Assembly: GCF_014207985.1 (NCBI RefSeq)
Contig: NZ_JACHMI010000001.1
Span: forward strand, 355,001-419,000
DNA: 64,000 nt
Source: Nonomuraea rubra
GTDB lineage: Bacteria; Actinomycetota; Actinomycetes; Streptosporangiales; Streptosporangiaceae
Reading direction: 5' to 3'
This document shows, piece by piece, positions 48,382 through 56,637 of this stretch (within the stretch, counting starts at the first letter, position 1; each line of letters starts with the position of its first letter). The notes below the pieces were generated by a model. The model did no database searches, had not been told where the DNA came from, and worked only from the letters and a program-made list of their open reading frames with translations. Position numbers and translations under genes: made by a program.

Positions 48382-50763
48382 TCAGAGGCCGGCGACGCCG
48401 GTGATGCGGTGCAGGGCGAAGCGGTGGACGGCCGCTCGCGTCTCGTCGTACGCCGTCAGGTAGCCGCCCTCCATCCGCGCCGGCTCCAGGATGCGGGAGG
48501 TCGCGTTGCCCTGCGAGTCGAGGTACCCGATCCACACCCGCACCCCCTGCTTGATCGCCTCCTGCAGCGCCGAGATGGTGGCCGTGGCGGGCCCGCGCGG
48601 CACCTGGCCGCCCGGGGCGTCCACGGGCTCCCGCCGGGCCAGGTGGGCGGCGTCGCCCGCCCGCAGCGCGCGTACGGCCGCCGCAGCGACCTCGGGATCG
48701 AGGCCGTTCGGCGAGGCCACGGCGCGGGCGAGGGCGACCCCCTCGGTACGCCGGCTCTCCAGCTGCGAGATGATCACGTCGCCGTCGAGCGACTCGGCGA
48801 CCGGCGCGTACCCCATGGCCCGCAGCGAGTCGACCAGTGCCGCCCTGGACGAGCGGGAGGCGATGACGGTCGGCGCGAGCCGCCGCAGCCGCAGCGCCGC
48901 CGAGCGGCGGTCGGCGGTGATCTGGTCGAGCAGCGCGGGATCGTCGCAGCGGATGTAGGCGCTCGCGGTGCCCACCCGGATCCGCCCGTGCCGCCTGGCC
49001 ACGTCGGTCACCAGGTACGACAGCGCCTGCGGCACCGGCGTGGCCGAGTGCCTGCCCAGCATCGCGACCAGCTCCTCGCCGCCGTGCCCCGCGTCGAGCG
49101 CCCGCCTGATCGAGCTCTCGCTGAACCGGTAGACCGTGGCCCCGCCCTTGGACTCGACGTCGGCGGTGAGCGTCATCCAGCGGTTCAGCTCGCTCGTGAG
49201 CGGCCCCGGCGCGACGGCGGTGAGGTCGGCCTGCAGCAGCACGTGATCGACGGGCTCGGGCAGCAGCGGCGCCAGCAGCCCGGCCGCCTCGCCGCCCTCG
49301 ACCAGCGCCCGCCCGTGCCCGGACAGCGCGCCCAGCCCCGTCACGCCGACCTGCTCGGCCTCCCGCAGGGTGAAGTCCACGAGCTGCTCGCGCAGCGGGC
49401 CGCGGCGGCGAGGCTGCTCCCAGGCCAGCCGTTCCAGCACGGAGTCGCGTTCGGGAGCCAGGCCGGGCGCCGCGGCGAGCACGCCCAGCGTGGCCGCCCT
49501 GACGCCCGGCGCGGAGGAGCGCCGCAGGTCGGTGTGCAGGGCGTTGAGCGGCCTGTCGCGGTCGTCGCGCTCGCCTACCAGGCCGGGCACCCGGTCCATG
49601 TGCAGCCACGTGGCCGCCAGCGCCGTCCACCGGTCGGCGGTGGACCTGACCCGCCACAGGTCGTAGCCGGAGGTCGGCAGCCACTCGCCGTCCACGCCGC
49701 CGCCGGCCGCGATCAGCCCGGCCGCGTGCGCCACCTCCACCACCAGCGCCGTCACCCACTCCGGCAGGTCCAGCTCGCCCGCCGCCCGCTTCAGGTCGCG
49801 TACGCCGAGCCCGCCGGTACGCAGCACGCCCGGCGGCTCGACGCTCCACCGCTCGCACAGCTCCTCCACGGCCCTGACGAACGAGAACGCCTGCCCCGCC
49901 GCCGTGCGGTCGGCCAGGGACGGATCGCGCGTGGCGCCGTGCAGCGGCGGCGGCACGGCCAGCAGGTCGCGGTGCACCCGGCCGCCACGCAAAAAGAGGC
50001 CGACCTCGCGGGGCAGCGTCACGCTCTCCTCGCCCGTGGCGGCCAGCAGGCCGCGGGCGAGCAGCTCCTCGATGGGGGAGCGGGCCGACTCGATCCGCAC
50101 CTCGCGCCTGGCGTTGGGTACGCGGCCGGTCGGCGGGCCCCAGACGAGCTGGTCGAGCGCGCCCCTCGCCTCGGGCGAGACGGCCGCGACCAGCGCCGCG
50201 GGCTCGGCCAGCGCCGCCGCCAGGCGCTCCTTGCCGGAGCCCGCCGTGCCGGGGGCGACGTCGTCGGCCATCTCCTCCAGCTGCTCGGGCGCGTGGTGCC
50301 GGAACGCGTCGGCCGCCCTCGGGCCGAGCCCGGCCGGGTCGTCGAGCACCTTGCGTACGCCGGGGCCCAGCTCCAGCGCGTCGTCGGGCCCGTAGACCAG
50401 CGCGAGGTCGCGCAGCCTGTCGAGCGCCGTGGACAGCGCGGGCTCCGGCTCGCCGGGATCGCCGCCCTCGGCCGCCCGCGGGTGCGTGGGGTCGCCGGAC
50501 CCCAGCGCCCTGCTCATGAGGTCGTGCAGCACGTCCTTCGCGATCGGCTCGTCGCGCACCGCCAGCGTCTCCACGACGGCCAGCGTGAACCGGTCGAGCC
50601 GGTCCAGCACCCTGCCGATCGCCGAAGGACTGGCGGCCCGCGAGGCGAGACCCTCCAGATGCGCGGGCACCGGAGTGATCAGCTCGGGGCGCGCGGAGAC
50701 GAGCGCCCGCAGCTGTTCGTCGGTGCGCCCCCTGATCCACTCCGTGAACTCCATCGTTGCCAT
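48382..50763 (-). CDS. Helicase_C_3/XPB-associated domain protein
   Basis: This 793-residue protein matches the actinobacterial family annotated as helicase C-terminal or XPB/Ssl2-like. It lacks Walker A and DEAD/DEVH boxes. The N-terminal EFTEWIRGRTDEQLRALVSARPELI (quoted in part) is family-typical. The central part is helical, and a block around HVLLQADLTAVAPGPLT leads to a Helicase_C_3-like domain. The C-terminal 90 residues (SALQEAIKQGVRVWIGYLDS to VHRFALHRI) look like a WYL-type ligand-binding domain. In mycobacteria its orthologue is encoded beside XPB, which suggests an accessory role to the helicase at 42959-44605. The ATG 50763 or 50754 may start it. Confidence 0.85.
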   Translation of the reverse strand: MATMEFTEWIRGRTDEQLRALVSARPELITPVPAHLEGLASRAASPSAIGRVLDRLDRFTLAVVETLAVRDEPIAKDVLHDLMSRALGSGDPTHPRAAEGGDPGEPEPALSTALDRLRDLALVYGPDDALELGPGVRKVLDDPAGLGPRAADAFRHHAPEQLEEMADDVAPGTAGSGKERLAAALAEPAALVAAVSPEARGALDQLVWGPPTGRVPNARREVRIESARSPIEELLARGLLAATGEESVTLPREVGLFLRGGRVHRDLLAVPPPLHGATRDPSLADRTAAGQAFSFVRAVEELCERWSVEPPGVLRTGGLGVRDLKRAAGELDLPEWVTALVVEVAHAAGLIAAGGGVDGEWLPTSGYDLWRVRSTADRWTALAATWLHMDRVPGLVGERDDRDRPLNALHTDLRRSSAPGVRAATLGVLAAAPGLAPERDSVLERLAWEQPRRRGPLREQLVDFTLREAEQVGVTGLGALSGHGRALVEGGEAAGLLAPLLPEPVDHVLLQADLTAVAPGPLTSELNRWMTLTADVESKGGATVYRFSESSIRRALDAGHGGEELVAMLGRHSATPVPQALSYLVTDVARRHGRIRVGTASAYIRCDDPALLDQITADRRSAALRLRRLAPTVIASRSSRAALVDSLRAMGYAPVAESLDGDVIISQLESRRTEGVALARAVASPNGLDPEVAAAAVRALRAGDAAHLARREPVDAPGGQVPRGPATATISALQEAIKQGVRVWIGYLDSQGNATSRILEPARMEGGYLTAYDETRAAVHRFALHRITGVAGL

Positions 50764-50766
50764 GGT

Positions 50767-51663
50767 ATGTCCCCCCTGATTGGGGCAGCATTGCTAGACG
50801 TGATAGAGCGCGCGGACCAACTGGTGCTGAACTACGTCTCGAAGGCGGCCGACGCCGCCCACGGCGTGCTCAGGGCCGACCAGCGGCTCGACTTCGCCAA
50901 GCGGCTGCGGGCCAGGATCGAGGTCGAGCGGCACGGCAGCCAGAGCGCGCGCGAGGTGGCGAAGGTGCTGGCGCGGTTCGGCGATCCGGCCGCGCTGGTC
51001 GAGCGCGAGGCCAGGAGGCTGGCCGAGCAGGGGGTCCCCACCAAGCGCGACCTGGCCCCCGCGGGCGTGCCGGCCACCCCGGAGGTGGCGGTGTCGGGGG
51101 AGGGCCCGGGGGGTACGCGGACGTTCCCCGCCATCGTGGACGACCGTGACGCGCCGCCCGGCGTCCGCGCGTACCGGAGGATCGCCCAGGAGCGGCTCGA
51201 CCAGCAGCGGCAGGGCCACGGGCTGCCGCTCGCGGGGCTGCGCAGGGCGGCCATGTCCAGCGCGAACCCGATGGCCACCGGCGGCAGGGACGCCAGGACC
51301 ATCGTCAAGGAGCAGCCCCGCGACGTGTCGGCCATGGTGATCCTGGTGGTGGCGGCGCTGCTGGTGCCGATCGACCTGCCGCCGCTGGCGATCTTCGAGG
51401 TGCCCGTGGTGGTGTGGGCGGTGGGCGCGGCGCTGGTGCTGTTCAGCGAGAGCTGGAAGGTGCGCGACAAGTTCCTCGGGATCGGCGCGCCGCTGCTCGG
51501 TTACTCGGTGGGCGGGGTGCTCATCGGCGGCCTGCGGGTGGGCATCGAGGCCGGGATGCAGGCGTTCGTCGAGCAGTTCTTCGACGTCAGCGGCACGATG
51601 TTCATGATCGGTACGGGTGTGGGCGTGGTCTGGCTGGCCTACCGGCTGCTCGACGTCAGCTGA
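50767..51663 (+). CDS. Membrane protein with HAAS-like N-terminus
   Basis: This 298-residue protein has a helical N-terminal domain (LNYVSKAADAAHGVL, RLRARIEVERHGSQSAREVA, KVLARFGDPAALVEREA) that resembles the HAAS signalling domain, which pairs with PadR-type regulators. A disordered linker and three or four membrane helices follow (SAMVILVVAALLVPIDLPP, EVPVVVWAVGAALVLF, GAPLLGYSVGGVLIGGL, MFMIGTGVGVVWLAYRLL). Function is unknown. The start is uncertain: ATG 50767 lies only 3 bp from the divergent start codon; TTG 50791 or GTG 50800 would leave room for promoters. The stop overlaps the convergent tetR gene by 8 nt. Confidence 0.72.
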   Translation: MSPLIGAALLDVIERADQLVLNYVSKAADAAHGVLRADQRLDFAKRLRARIEVERHGSQSAREVAKVLARFGDPAALVEREARRLAEQGVPTKRDLAPAGVPATPEVAVSGEGPGGTRTFPAIVDDRDAPPGVRAYRRIAQERLDQQRQGHGLPLAGLRRAAMSSANPMATGGRDARTIVKEQPRDVSAMVILVVAALLVPIDLPPLAIFEVPVVVWAVGAALVLFSESWKVRDKFLGIGAPLLGYSVGGVLIGGLRVGIEAGMQAFVEQFFDVSGTMFMIGTGVGVVWLAYRLLDVS

Positions 51664-52273
51664 CCGGCGCCGGGCTGGGCAGCAGGCCGACCGCCAGGCG
51701 TACCCAGGCGGCCACGAACTGGTCCTTCTCCGCGTGCCCCGGCAGCTCGCCCACGGTCTCCTGGAAGAGCCGGTAGTGCACCACGGAGCCGCCCAGCACG
51801 GTCGCGATGCCCGGCCAGTCGAGCTTGACGTCGCGATACTCCGGCTGCGCCTGGAACCAGGTCACGATGGCGTCGAACATCGGCTGCATCAGCCCCTCGC
51901 GCACCACCGCGACCAGCTCGGGGAACTGGCTCAGGTCGCGGAAGAAGACCCGCGTCAGCTCCGACTCCTCGCGCACCTTGGCCAGCCCGGCGCGGCACAC
52001 GTGCGACAGGCGCTCCTCCAGATCGACGGACGCCTCCATGGTGCTCAGCGCGGCCAGGCTCTCGGCCACCTGCAGCCGCGTACGGCTGGCGTGCTCGTTG
52101 ATGGCGGCGGCCAGCACCTCGTACTTGGACTTGAAGTGCCGGTAGAGCCCGCCGGCACCGGGAGACAGCCCTGAGGCGGCCTCGATCTCGGCCACGGAAG
52201 TGGCGGAGTAACCCCGCTCGGCGAACAGCCGCAGGGACTCATCGATGATCCGCTCACGGGTCGATCTGCTCAT
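51656..52273 (-). CDS. TetR-family transcriptional regulator
   Basis: This 205-residue protein has an N-terminal helix-turn-helix (RERIIDESLRLFAERGYSAT, SVAEIEAASGLSPGAGGLY, RHFKSKYEVL) and an all-helical ligand-binding C-terminus. It acts as a dimeric repressor. The target is unknown; autoregulation is likely because an imperfect palindrome lies at its start. The ATG is at 52271-52273. It is convergent with the HAAS-like gene, with 8 bp of overlap, and upstream of nothing obviously related. Confidence 0.93.
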   Translation of the reverse strand: MSRSTRERIIDESLRLFAERGYSATSVAEIEAASGLSPGAGGLYRHFKSKYEVLAAAINEHASRTRLQVAESLAALSTMEASVDLEERLSHVCRAGLAKVREESELTRVFFRDLSQFPELVAVVREGLMQPMFDAIVTWFQAQPEYRDVKLDWPGIATVLGGSVVHYRLFQETVGELPGHAEKDQFVAAWVRLAVGLLPSPAPVS

Positions 52274-52282
52274 ATCTACGCT

Positions 52283-52306
52283 GATACCTCCGTAAGGAGA
52301 GTAATC
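52283..52306 (-). promoter_or_regulatory. Imperfect palindrome before tetR, candidate operator
   Basis: GATACCTCC, a GTAA centre and GGAGAGTAATC (52283-52306) form an imperfect dyad about 10 nt upstream of the tetR start codon. This is the usual place of an autorepressor site. Confidence 0.45.
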
Positions 52307-52357
52307 GCTTCGGCGGGCGGCGGTTCAGCGGCACGCTGCGCGAATCGGACTTTGCAC

Positions 52358-52744
52358 TCACGAGCCCGCGCGCCGGATCAGGCCCGCCAGCGCGGAGCCG
52401 GCGATCAGCCAGACGAGCGCGGCGAGCCCGTAGTTGACCAGCGCCGTCCAGCGCGGGTCGGCGAGCTGGAAGAGGTTGGCCAGGCCCAGCGACAGCCACG
52501 CCGCCAGGAGTTCGACGAACTGGTACCACACGTTGCCGGGATTGGCGCGGAAGACCGTGAAGAGCGCGTGGAGCAGCAGGGCCAGCGCGGCGACCCTGGA
52601 GGCCAGCCGTACCAGGCCGGCCAGTGTCGTGGCGGCGCGCTGCCTGACCGTCACGGGGCGCCCGCCCGGGTGGGCCGGGCGGTGGGGGCGGGGCGGAGCG
52701 GAGGAGGCGACGAGCCGGTCGCCGGGCTCAGGGGTGTCGGTCAC
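52358..52744 (-). CDS. Hypothetical small membrane protein
   Basis: This 128-residue protein has a Pro/Arg-rich cytoplasmic N-terminus (PPRPHRPAHPGGRPV) and three membrane helices (VRLASRVAALALLLHALFTV, FVELLAAWLSLGLANLFQL, LVNYGLAALVWLIAGSALAG). The pattern resembles YggT-like or generic actinobacterial membrane proteins without firm assignment. The GTG 52744 is preferred over an earlier ATG because GAGAGGAG lies 6 nt before it. Confidence 0.72.
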   Translation of the reverse strand: MTDTPEPGDRLVASSAPPRPHRPAHPGGRPVTVRQRAATTLAGLVRLASRVAALALLLHALFTVFRANPGNVWYQFVELLAAWLSLGLANLFQLADPRWTALVNYGLAALVWLIAGSALAGLIRRAGS

Positions 52745-52845
52745 GGCCGCTCCTCTCCGATAAGTAACTCCTTTCTTCCCATTTCTGTTGCCGCGGAACA
52801 AGGGCCGTTACGCGGGGTAGGGGCTCGTTTGGCATCCTGCAACGT

Positions 52846-53466
52846 GTGATGACTTCGGTGGGATTCGACCTTGACATGACATTGGCCGACACGCGGGCGG
52901 GCATCGCGGCCGTTTACGACGAGCTGGCCGTGCGATTGGGCGTGCCATTTGACAGCGCGGCGATCGTGAGCCGGTTGGGGCCGCCGCTGGAGGTGGAACT
53001 GGCCAACTGGCTGCCCTCGGAGGAGGTGCCGGCCGCCGCCGACCTCTATCGAGAGATATATCCGGAAATGGGGGTTCCGGTGCACACGGCCATGGCCGGC
53101 GCGCACGAGGCCATCGAGGCCGTACGCCGGGCCGGTGGCGGGGTCATCGTGGTGACGGGCAAGAACGTCCGCGACGCCCGCGGCACGGTCGCCGTACTCG
53201 GGCTGGACGTGGACGAAGTGGTCGGCTCGGTTTTCGGCGCCGACAAGGGATCGGCACTCGCGCGCTTCGGCGCGGCGGCTTATGTTGGTGACCATGTCGC
53301 GGACATCCAGGCGGCACGCGCGGGCGGCGCCGTGAGCGTGACAGTCGCTACCGGCCCTTACACGGTGGGAGAGCTGCGTGATCACGGAGCAGATGTGGCA
53401 CTGGGCGACCTGACCGAATTCGCCGCCTGGTTCGCCGGTTGGCGCGAGCATGACGCACTTCGGTAA
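52846..53466 (+). CDS. HAD-family hydrolase
   Basis: This 206-residue haloacid-dehalogenase-superfamily protein has the nucleophile motif DLDMTLAD (Asp8 and Asp10). The usual DxDGT is DxDMT here, with Met in place of Gly, as in some phosphoglycolate phosphatase-like members. Motif II is VIVVTGKNVRDA (Thr), Lys follows in GADKGSALARF, and the acidic motif is AYVGDHVADIQAA. A helical cap lies between motifs I and II. It is probably a small-molecule phosphatase; the substrate is unknown. GTG 52846 and ATG 52849 are both possible starts. Confidence 0.9.
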   Translation: MMTSVGFDLDMTLADTRAGIAAVYDELAVRLGVPFDSAAIVSRLGPPLEVELANWLPSEEVPAAADLYREIYPEMGVPVHTAMAGAHEAIEAVRRAGGGVIVVTGKNVRDARGTVAVLGLDVDEVVGSVFGADKGSALARFGAAAYVGDHVADIQAARAGGAVSVTVATGPYTVGELRDHGADVALGDLTEFAAWFAGWREHDALR

Positions 53467-53559
53467 TTGTCCCGCATTTACCCGGTCGCCCCGGCGCTTC
53501 GCGGGGCATAACCTACATCCATCCATCCTTCTTTTCGACTGTTTGAACGAGGTCCTCCT

Positions 53560-53955
53560 GTGCCGAGTGGCAAGGTCAAGTGGTACGACGCCGACAAGGG
53601 TTTCGGCTTCCTCACCCGCGACGACGGCGGTGAGGTCTTCGTGCATTCATCCGCGCTGCCCGCCGGCGCAGGCCCGCTCAAGCCCGGCCAGAAGGTCGAG
53701 TTCGGCGTGGCCGAGGGCCGCAGGGGCCAGCAGGCGCTCTCCGTCAGGATCCTGGAGCAGCCGCCGACGCTGGCCAAGACCAAGCCCAAGGGCAAGCGGA
53801 AGAAGCCGGACGAGATGGTGGTCATCGTCGAGGACCTGATCAAGCTGCTCGACGGGGTCTCGACCTCGTACCAGCGGGGCAAGCATCCGGACGCGGTACA
53901 CGCCAAGAAGATCGCCCAGGTGCTCCGGGCGGTCGCCGACGACCTCGACGCCTGA
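53560..53955 (+). CDS. Cold-shock-domain protein with C-terminal extension
   Basis: This 131-residue protein has an N-terminal cold-shock domain (GKVKWYDADKGFGFL, EVFVHSSAL) and a basic linker (KTKPKGKRKKPDE). Its helical extension of about 45 residues (VVIVEDLIKLLDGVSTSYQR, HAKKIAQVLRAVADDLDA) is absent from classical Csp proteins. The extension is shared by actinobacterial homologues of the CspB kind, from memory, and may mediate dimerisation or protein binding. It probably acts as an RNA chaperone. The GTG 53560 follows CGAGG by 8 nt. A bidirectional hairpin follows. Confidence 0.9.
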   Translation: MPSGKVKWYDADKGFGFLTRDDGGEVFVHSSALPAGAGPLKPGQKVEFGVAEGRRGQQALSVRILEQPPTLAKTKPKGKRKKPDEMVVIVEDLIKLLDGVSTSYQRGKHPDAVHAKKIAQVLRAVADDLDA

Positions 53956-53969
53956 CCTCCCCGCGCCTC

Positions 53970-53993
53970 GACCCGCCCTCCCCCGGGCGGGTC
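53970..53993. terminator. Bidirectional terminator hairpin
   Basis: GACCCGCCC (53970-53978) pairs perfectly with GGGCGGGTC (53985-53993). The hairpin reaches the stop codon of the convergent MFS gene. Confidence 0.75.
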
Positions 53994-55656
53994 AGCCGTT
54001 CGGGTTGGTGAGGGGTTTGGTGGGGTCGATCTTCTCTTTCCGGGGCGGCTCCTCGCCGCCCCGCAGCTCGTCGTAAGGGACGGTCTGGTCGTACGGGGTG
54101 GGCTCGTCGTAGGCCGAATCCTCTTCGGGGGCAGCGGTTTCGCGGTGAGGGCCGGGCTCGGCGTGGGCCGTCGCGGCCCCGGACGGGGCGCCGGACGGGG
54201 CGGGGGCCTCGGCGCGCCGGCGGCGCAGCTCGGCCTTGGTCGCGCGGACCCGCCTCCTCCGCAGGACCAGCAGCCACCCCAGCGCCGCGGTCAGCAGGAC
54301 CGCCAGCGTCACCAGCCCCGCCAGGCTGCTCTCGGTGAGCGACAGCACCAGCCCCACCAGCCCGCCGAACACCCAGGCGAGCTGCAGCACGGCCTCCACC
54401 ACGCCGAAGGTGGACGACCGCACCTCCTCACCGATCTCCCGCTGCACGATCGCGTCGAGCGCCAGCTTGCCCAGCTCCTGCGCGAAGGCCGCGACCAGCG
54501 AGATCGCCAGCGCCGTCCACAGCCCGAAGAAGACGGCGGTGACGATGGCCGTCACCACGGTGAGAGCCAGCGTGGCCAGCACGATGAGCTGCGGGGCGTG
54601 GTTGCGCGTCCAGTTCGCCACCGCGGCGCCCGCCAGGCCGCCCAGCCCGGCCGCGCCCGCGAGCAGCGCGATCGTCTTGGGGATGTCGAAGAACGGGTCG
54701 CGCGCCCACGGCTCCGCGGCCGCCAGCCACGGCACGGCCTGGTCCTGCACCAGGAAGAGCAGGAAGAACAGCAGGAACCCGGAGAAGACGCGGATGGCCA
54801 CGTTCGCCCAGACCGCCTCGGCCACCGCGGGCCCCACCTTCAGCAGGGTGCGCCAGCGCGGCGCGGCGCCCTCCTCCTCGGTGTCGGGGGAGTCGACGTG
54901 GCGCGGCAGGCGTACCGCGACGACGCCGAGCAGCAGGAAGCCCACCATGGCGACGCGCAGGATCATCGCGCTGCCCAGCCACGCGGTCAGGCCCGCGCCG
55001 ACCGGCACCGCCACCCCGGCCGAGACCAGCGTGAACAGCGCCACCCGCGCGTTCGCCGACACCAGCGTGATGTCGGCGGGCAGCACGCTCGGCATGATCG
55101 CCGCCCGCGACACGTTGTACGCCTTCGACAACACCAGCACGCCCAGCGCCCCGATGAACAGCGTCGGCAGGTCGCCAGGGCCGACGGCCGCCGCCATGGC
55201 GAAGCACAGCAGGCCGCGCCCGAACAGCGTGCCCGCCATCACGTAGCGCCTGCCCGACCTGAACCGGTCGAGTATCGGCCCCACGAACGGCGCGAGCAGC
55301 CCGAACGGCAACATCGTGATGACGAGGTAGAGGGCGACGGAGCCGCGGGCCTCGCCCACCGGCACGCCGAAGAACACGGTGCTGGCCAGTGCCACCGTGA
55401 CGAGCGCGTCGCAGGCGCTGTTGCCGGCCGACAGCTCGATCAGCCGGCCGAGCCCGGTACGGCCCGCGCCGCCCGCGTACGTGAGCCTGCGCGTGGCCTT
55501 GCCGACCTTTCGCGCGCCCTTGGCGGTGGCCTTGCTCGCTCGCGCGGTGCCGTTCGCCGTGGCCTTGGTGGCGCGCACGGTGGCGCGACCGGCGTCGGCG
55601 GCGCCGCGCGCCACGCGCCGGGAGATCTGGCGTGCCCGGTTCCAGCCTCCCTCCAC
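53992..55656 (-). CDS. MFS-like membrane protein with histone-H1-like tail
   Basis: This 554-residue protein has about 12 membrane helices of the major-facilitator type, with GPILDRFRSGRRYVMAG as the loop 2-3 motif. The first 50 residues are unusual: Ala/Lys/Arg/Thr-rich with repeats such as RATKATANGTARASKATAKG, like the tails of histone H1. A C-terminal acidic/Pro-rich tail (DEPTPYDQTVPYDELRGG) ends the protein. Both tails should face the cytoplasm. Function is unknown; actinobacterial relatives are known only by sequence. The GTG 55656 is used; no good Shine-Dalgarno sequence is seen, but TAAGAC lies 12 nt upstream on its strand. Confidence 0.85.
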   Translation of the reverse strand: MEGGWNRARQISRRVARGAADAGRATVRATKATANGTARASKATAKGARKVGKATRRLTYAGGAGRTGLGRLIELSAGNSACDALVTVALASTVFFGVPVGEARGSVALYLVITMLPFGLLAPFVGPILDRFRSGRRYVMAGTLFGRGLLCFAMAAAVGPGDLPTLFIGALGVLVLSKAYNVSRAAIMPSVLPADITLVSANARVALFTLVSAGVAVPVGAGLTAWLGSAMILRVAMVGFLLLGVVAVRLPRHVDSPDTEEEGAAPRWRTLLKVGPAVAEAVWANVAIRVFSGFLLFFLLFLVQDQAVPWLAAAEPWARDPFFDIPKTIALLAGAAGLGGLAGAAVANWTRNHAPQLIVLATLALTVVTAIVTAVFFGLWTALAISLVAAFAQELGKLALDAIVQREIGEEVRSSTFGVVEAVLQLAWVFGGLVGLVLSLTESSLAGLVTLAVLLTAALGWLLVLRRRRVRATKAELRRRRAEAPAPSGAPSGAATAHAEPGPHRETAAPEEDSAYDEPTPYDQTVPYDELRGGEEPPRKEKIDPTKPLTNPNG

Positions 55657-55770
55657 GACTACCAGTCTTACCCGATCCTGGCGCGATCTCAGCCGTGTGG
55701 GCCCTCGCAGGTCCCGTGATGGGTGAGAATGAAGTGTGAGCGAACAGCACCTTTCGGCGGAGGCGGCCCG

Positions 55771-56571
55771 ATGAGCCGCACCAGGGCCCGCGTCTCCGCT
55801 CCCGACCAGGCCTGTGTCGCCGCGGTCGATCTGGCGCGTGCCGCGGCCGAGGAGCTTGCGCGGCCGGGCGAGCCCGGCGAGCATCTCGGTTACGAGAGCG
55901 AAGGCGACCGGATCGTCACCCACTACTTCGCCTGCCTCGATCGGGCCTATCGCGGCTGGCGCTGGGCCGTCACCGTGACGCGTGCCTCGCGCGCGAAGAA
56001 GGTCACGGTCAGCGAGGCCGTTCTGCTGCCGGGCTCGGGCGCGTTGCTCGCGCCCGAGTGGCTGCCGTGGAGCGAGCGCCTGCGCCCCGGCGACCTCGGC
56101 GTGGGCGACCTGCTGCCGACCGCGGACGACGACGACAGACTCGCACCGGGTTTCACCGATGCCGAAGAAGACGCCGACCACCAGGCGGTTTTCGAGTACG
56201 GCCTGGGCCGAGCCCGTGTGCTCTCGGCCATCGGCAAGGACCGGGCGGCCAGACGCTGGCACTCGGGCGAGCACGGGCCGCACACGCCGATCGCACACGC
56301 CGCTCCCGCGCAATGTTCCACCTGCGGCTTCTACTGGCTGCTGGCGGGTGGCTTGCGGCAGATGCTCGGGGTCTGCACCAACGAGTACGCACCTGACGAC
56401 GGCAAGGTCGTGACCGCCGACCACGGCTGCGGCGCCCACTCGGAGGCCGCCGTGCTGCCGCCGCCCGTGGAGCAGGCCATCCCGATCCTCGACGATCTGG
56501 GTTACGACCTCATGGAGGAGGAAGCAGGTTCGGTGGACGATTCGGCTTCCGAGGAGCTCGGCCATTCCTGA
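55771..56571 (+). CDS. DUF3027-domain protein
   Basis: This 266-residue actinobacterial DUF3027 protein has the N-terminal EHLGYESEGDRIVTHYFACL and RGWRWAVTVTRASRAKKVTV. The GALLAPEWLPWSERLRPGDLG block (quoted in part) and a CSTCGFYW element follow, the latter with further Cys residues (GVCTNEY, HGCGAHSEAAV) that could bind zinc. The role is unknown. ATG 55771 is taken because GGAGG lies upstream. It is divergent from the MFS gene and 66 nt before the sacsin-like gene, with which it is probably cotranscribed. Confidence 0.88.
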   Translation: MSRTRARVSAPDQACVAAVDLARAAAEELARPGEPGEHLGYESEGDRIVTHYFACLDRAYRGWRWAVTVTRASRAKKVTVSEAVLLPGSGALLAPEWLPWSERLRPGDLGVGDLLPTADDDDRLAPGFTDAEEDADHQAVFEYGLGRARVLSAIGKDRAARRWHSGEHGPHTPIAHAAPAQCSTCGFYWLLAGGLRQMLGVCTNEYAPDDGKVVTADHGCGAHSEAAVLPPPVEQAIPILDDLGYDLMEEEAGSVDDSASEELGHS

Positions 56572-56637
56572 CCGTGAGTGTCGGTGATGGCCGCTAACCT
56601 ACGGTGGCCCCCTACCCTCCAATCAGGATCGTGATCG

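Noticed and set aside
47899..51663. 1254-codon plus-strand frame
   Set aside because: It spans the end of the STAND-like gene and all of the opposite-strand Helicase_C_3 gene; only its last 299 codons (from 50767) are a real gene.
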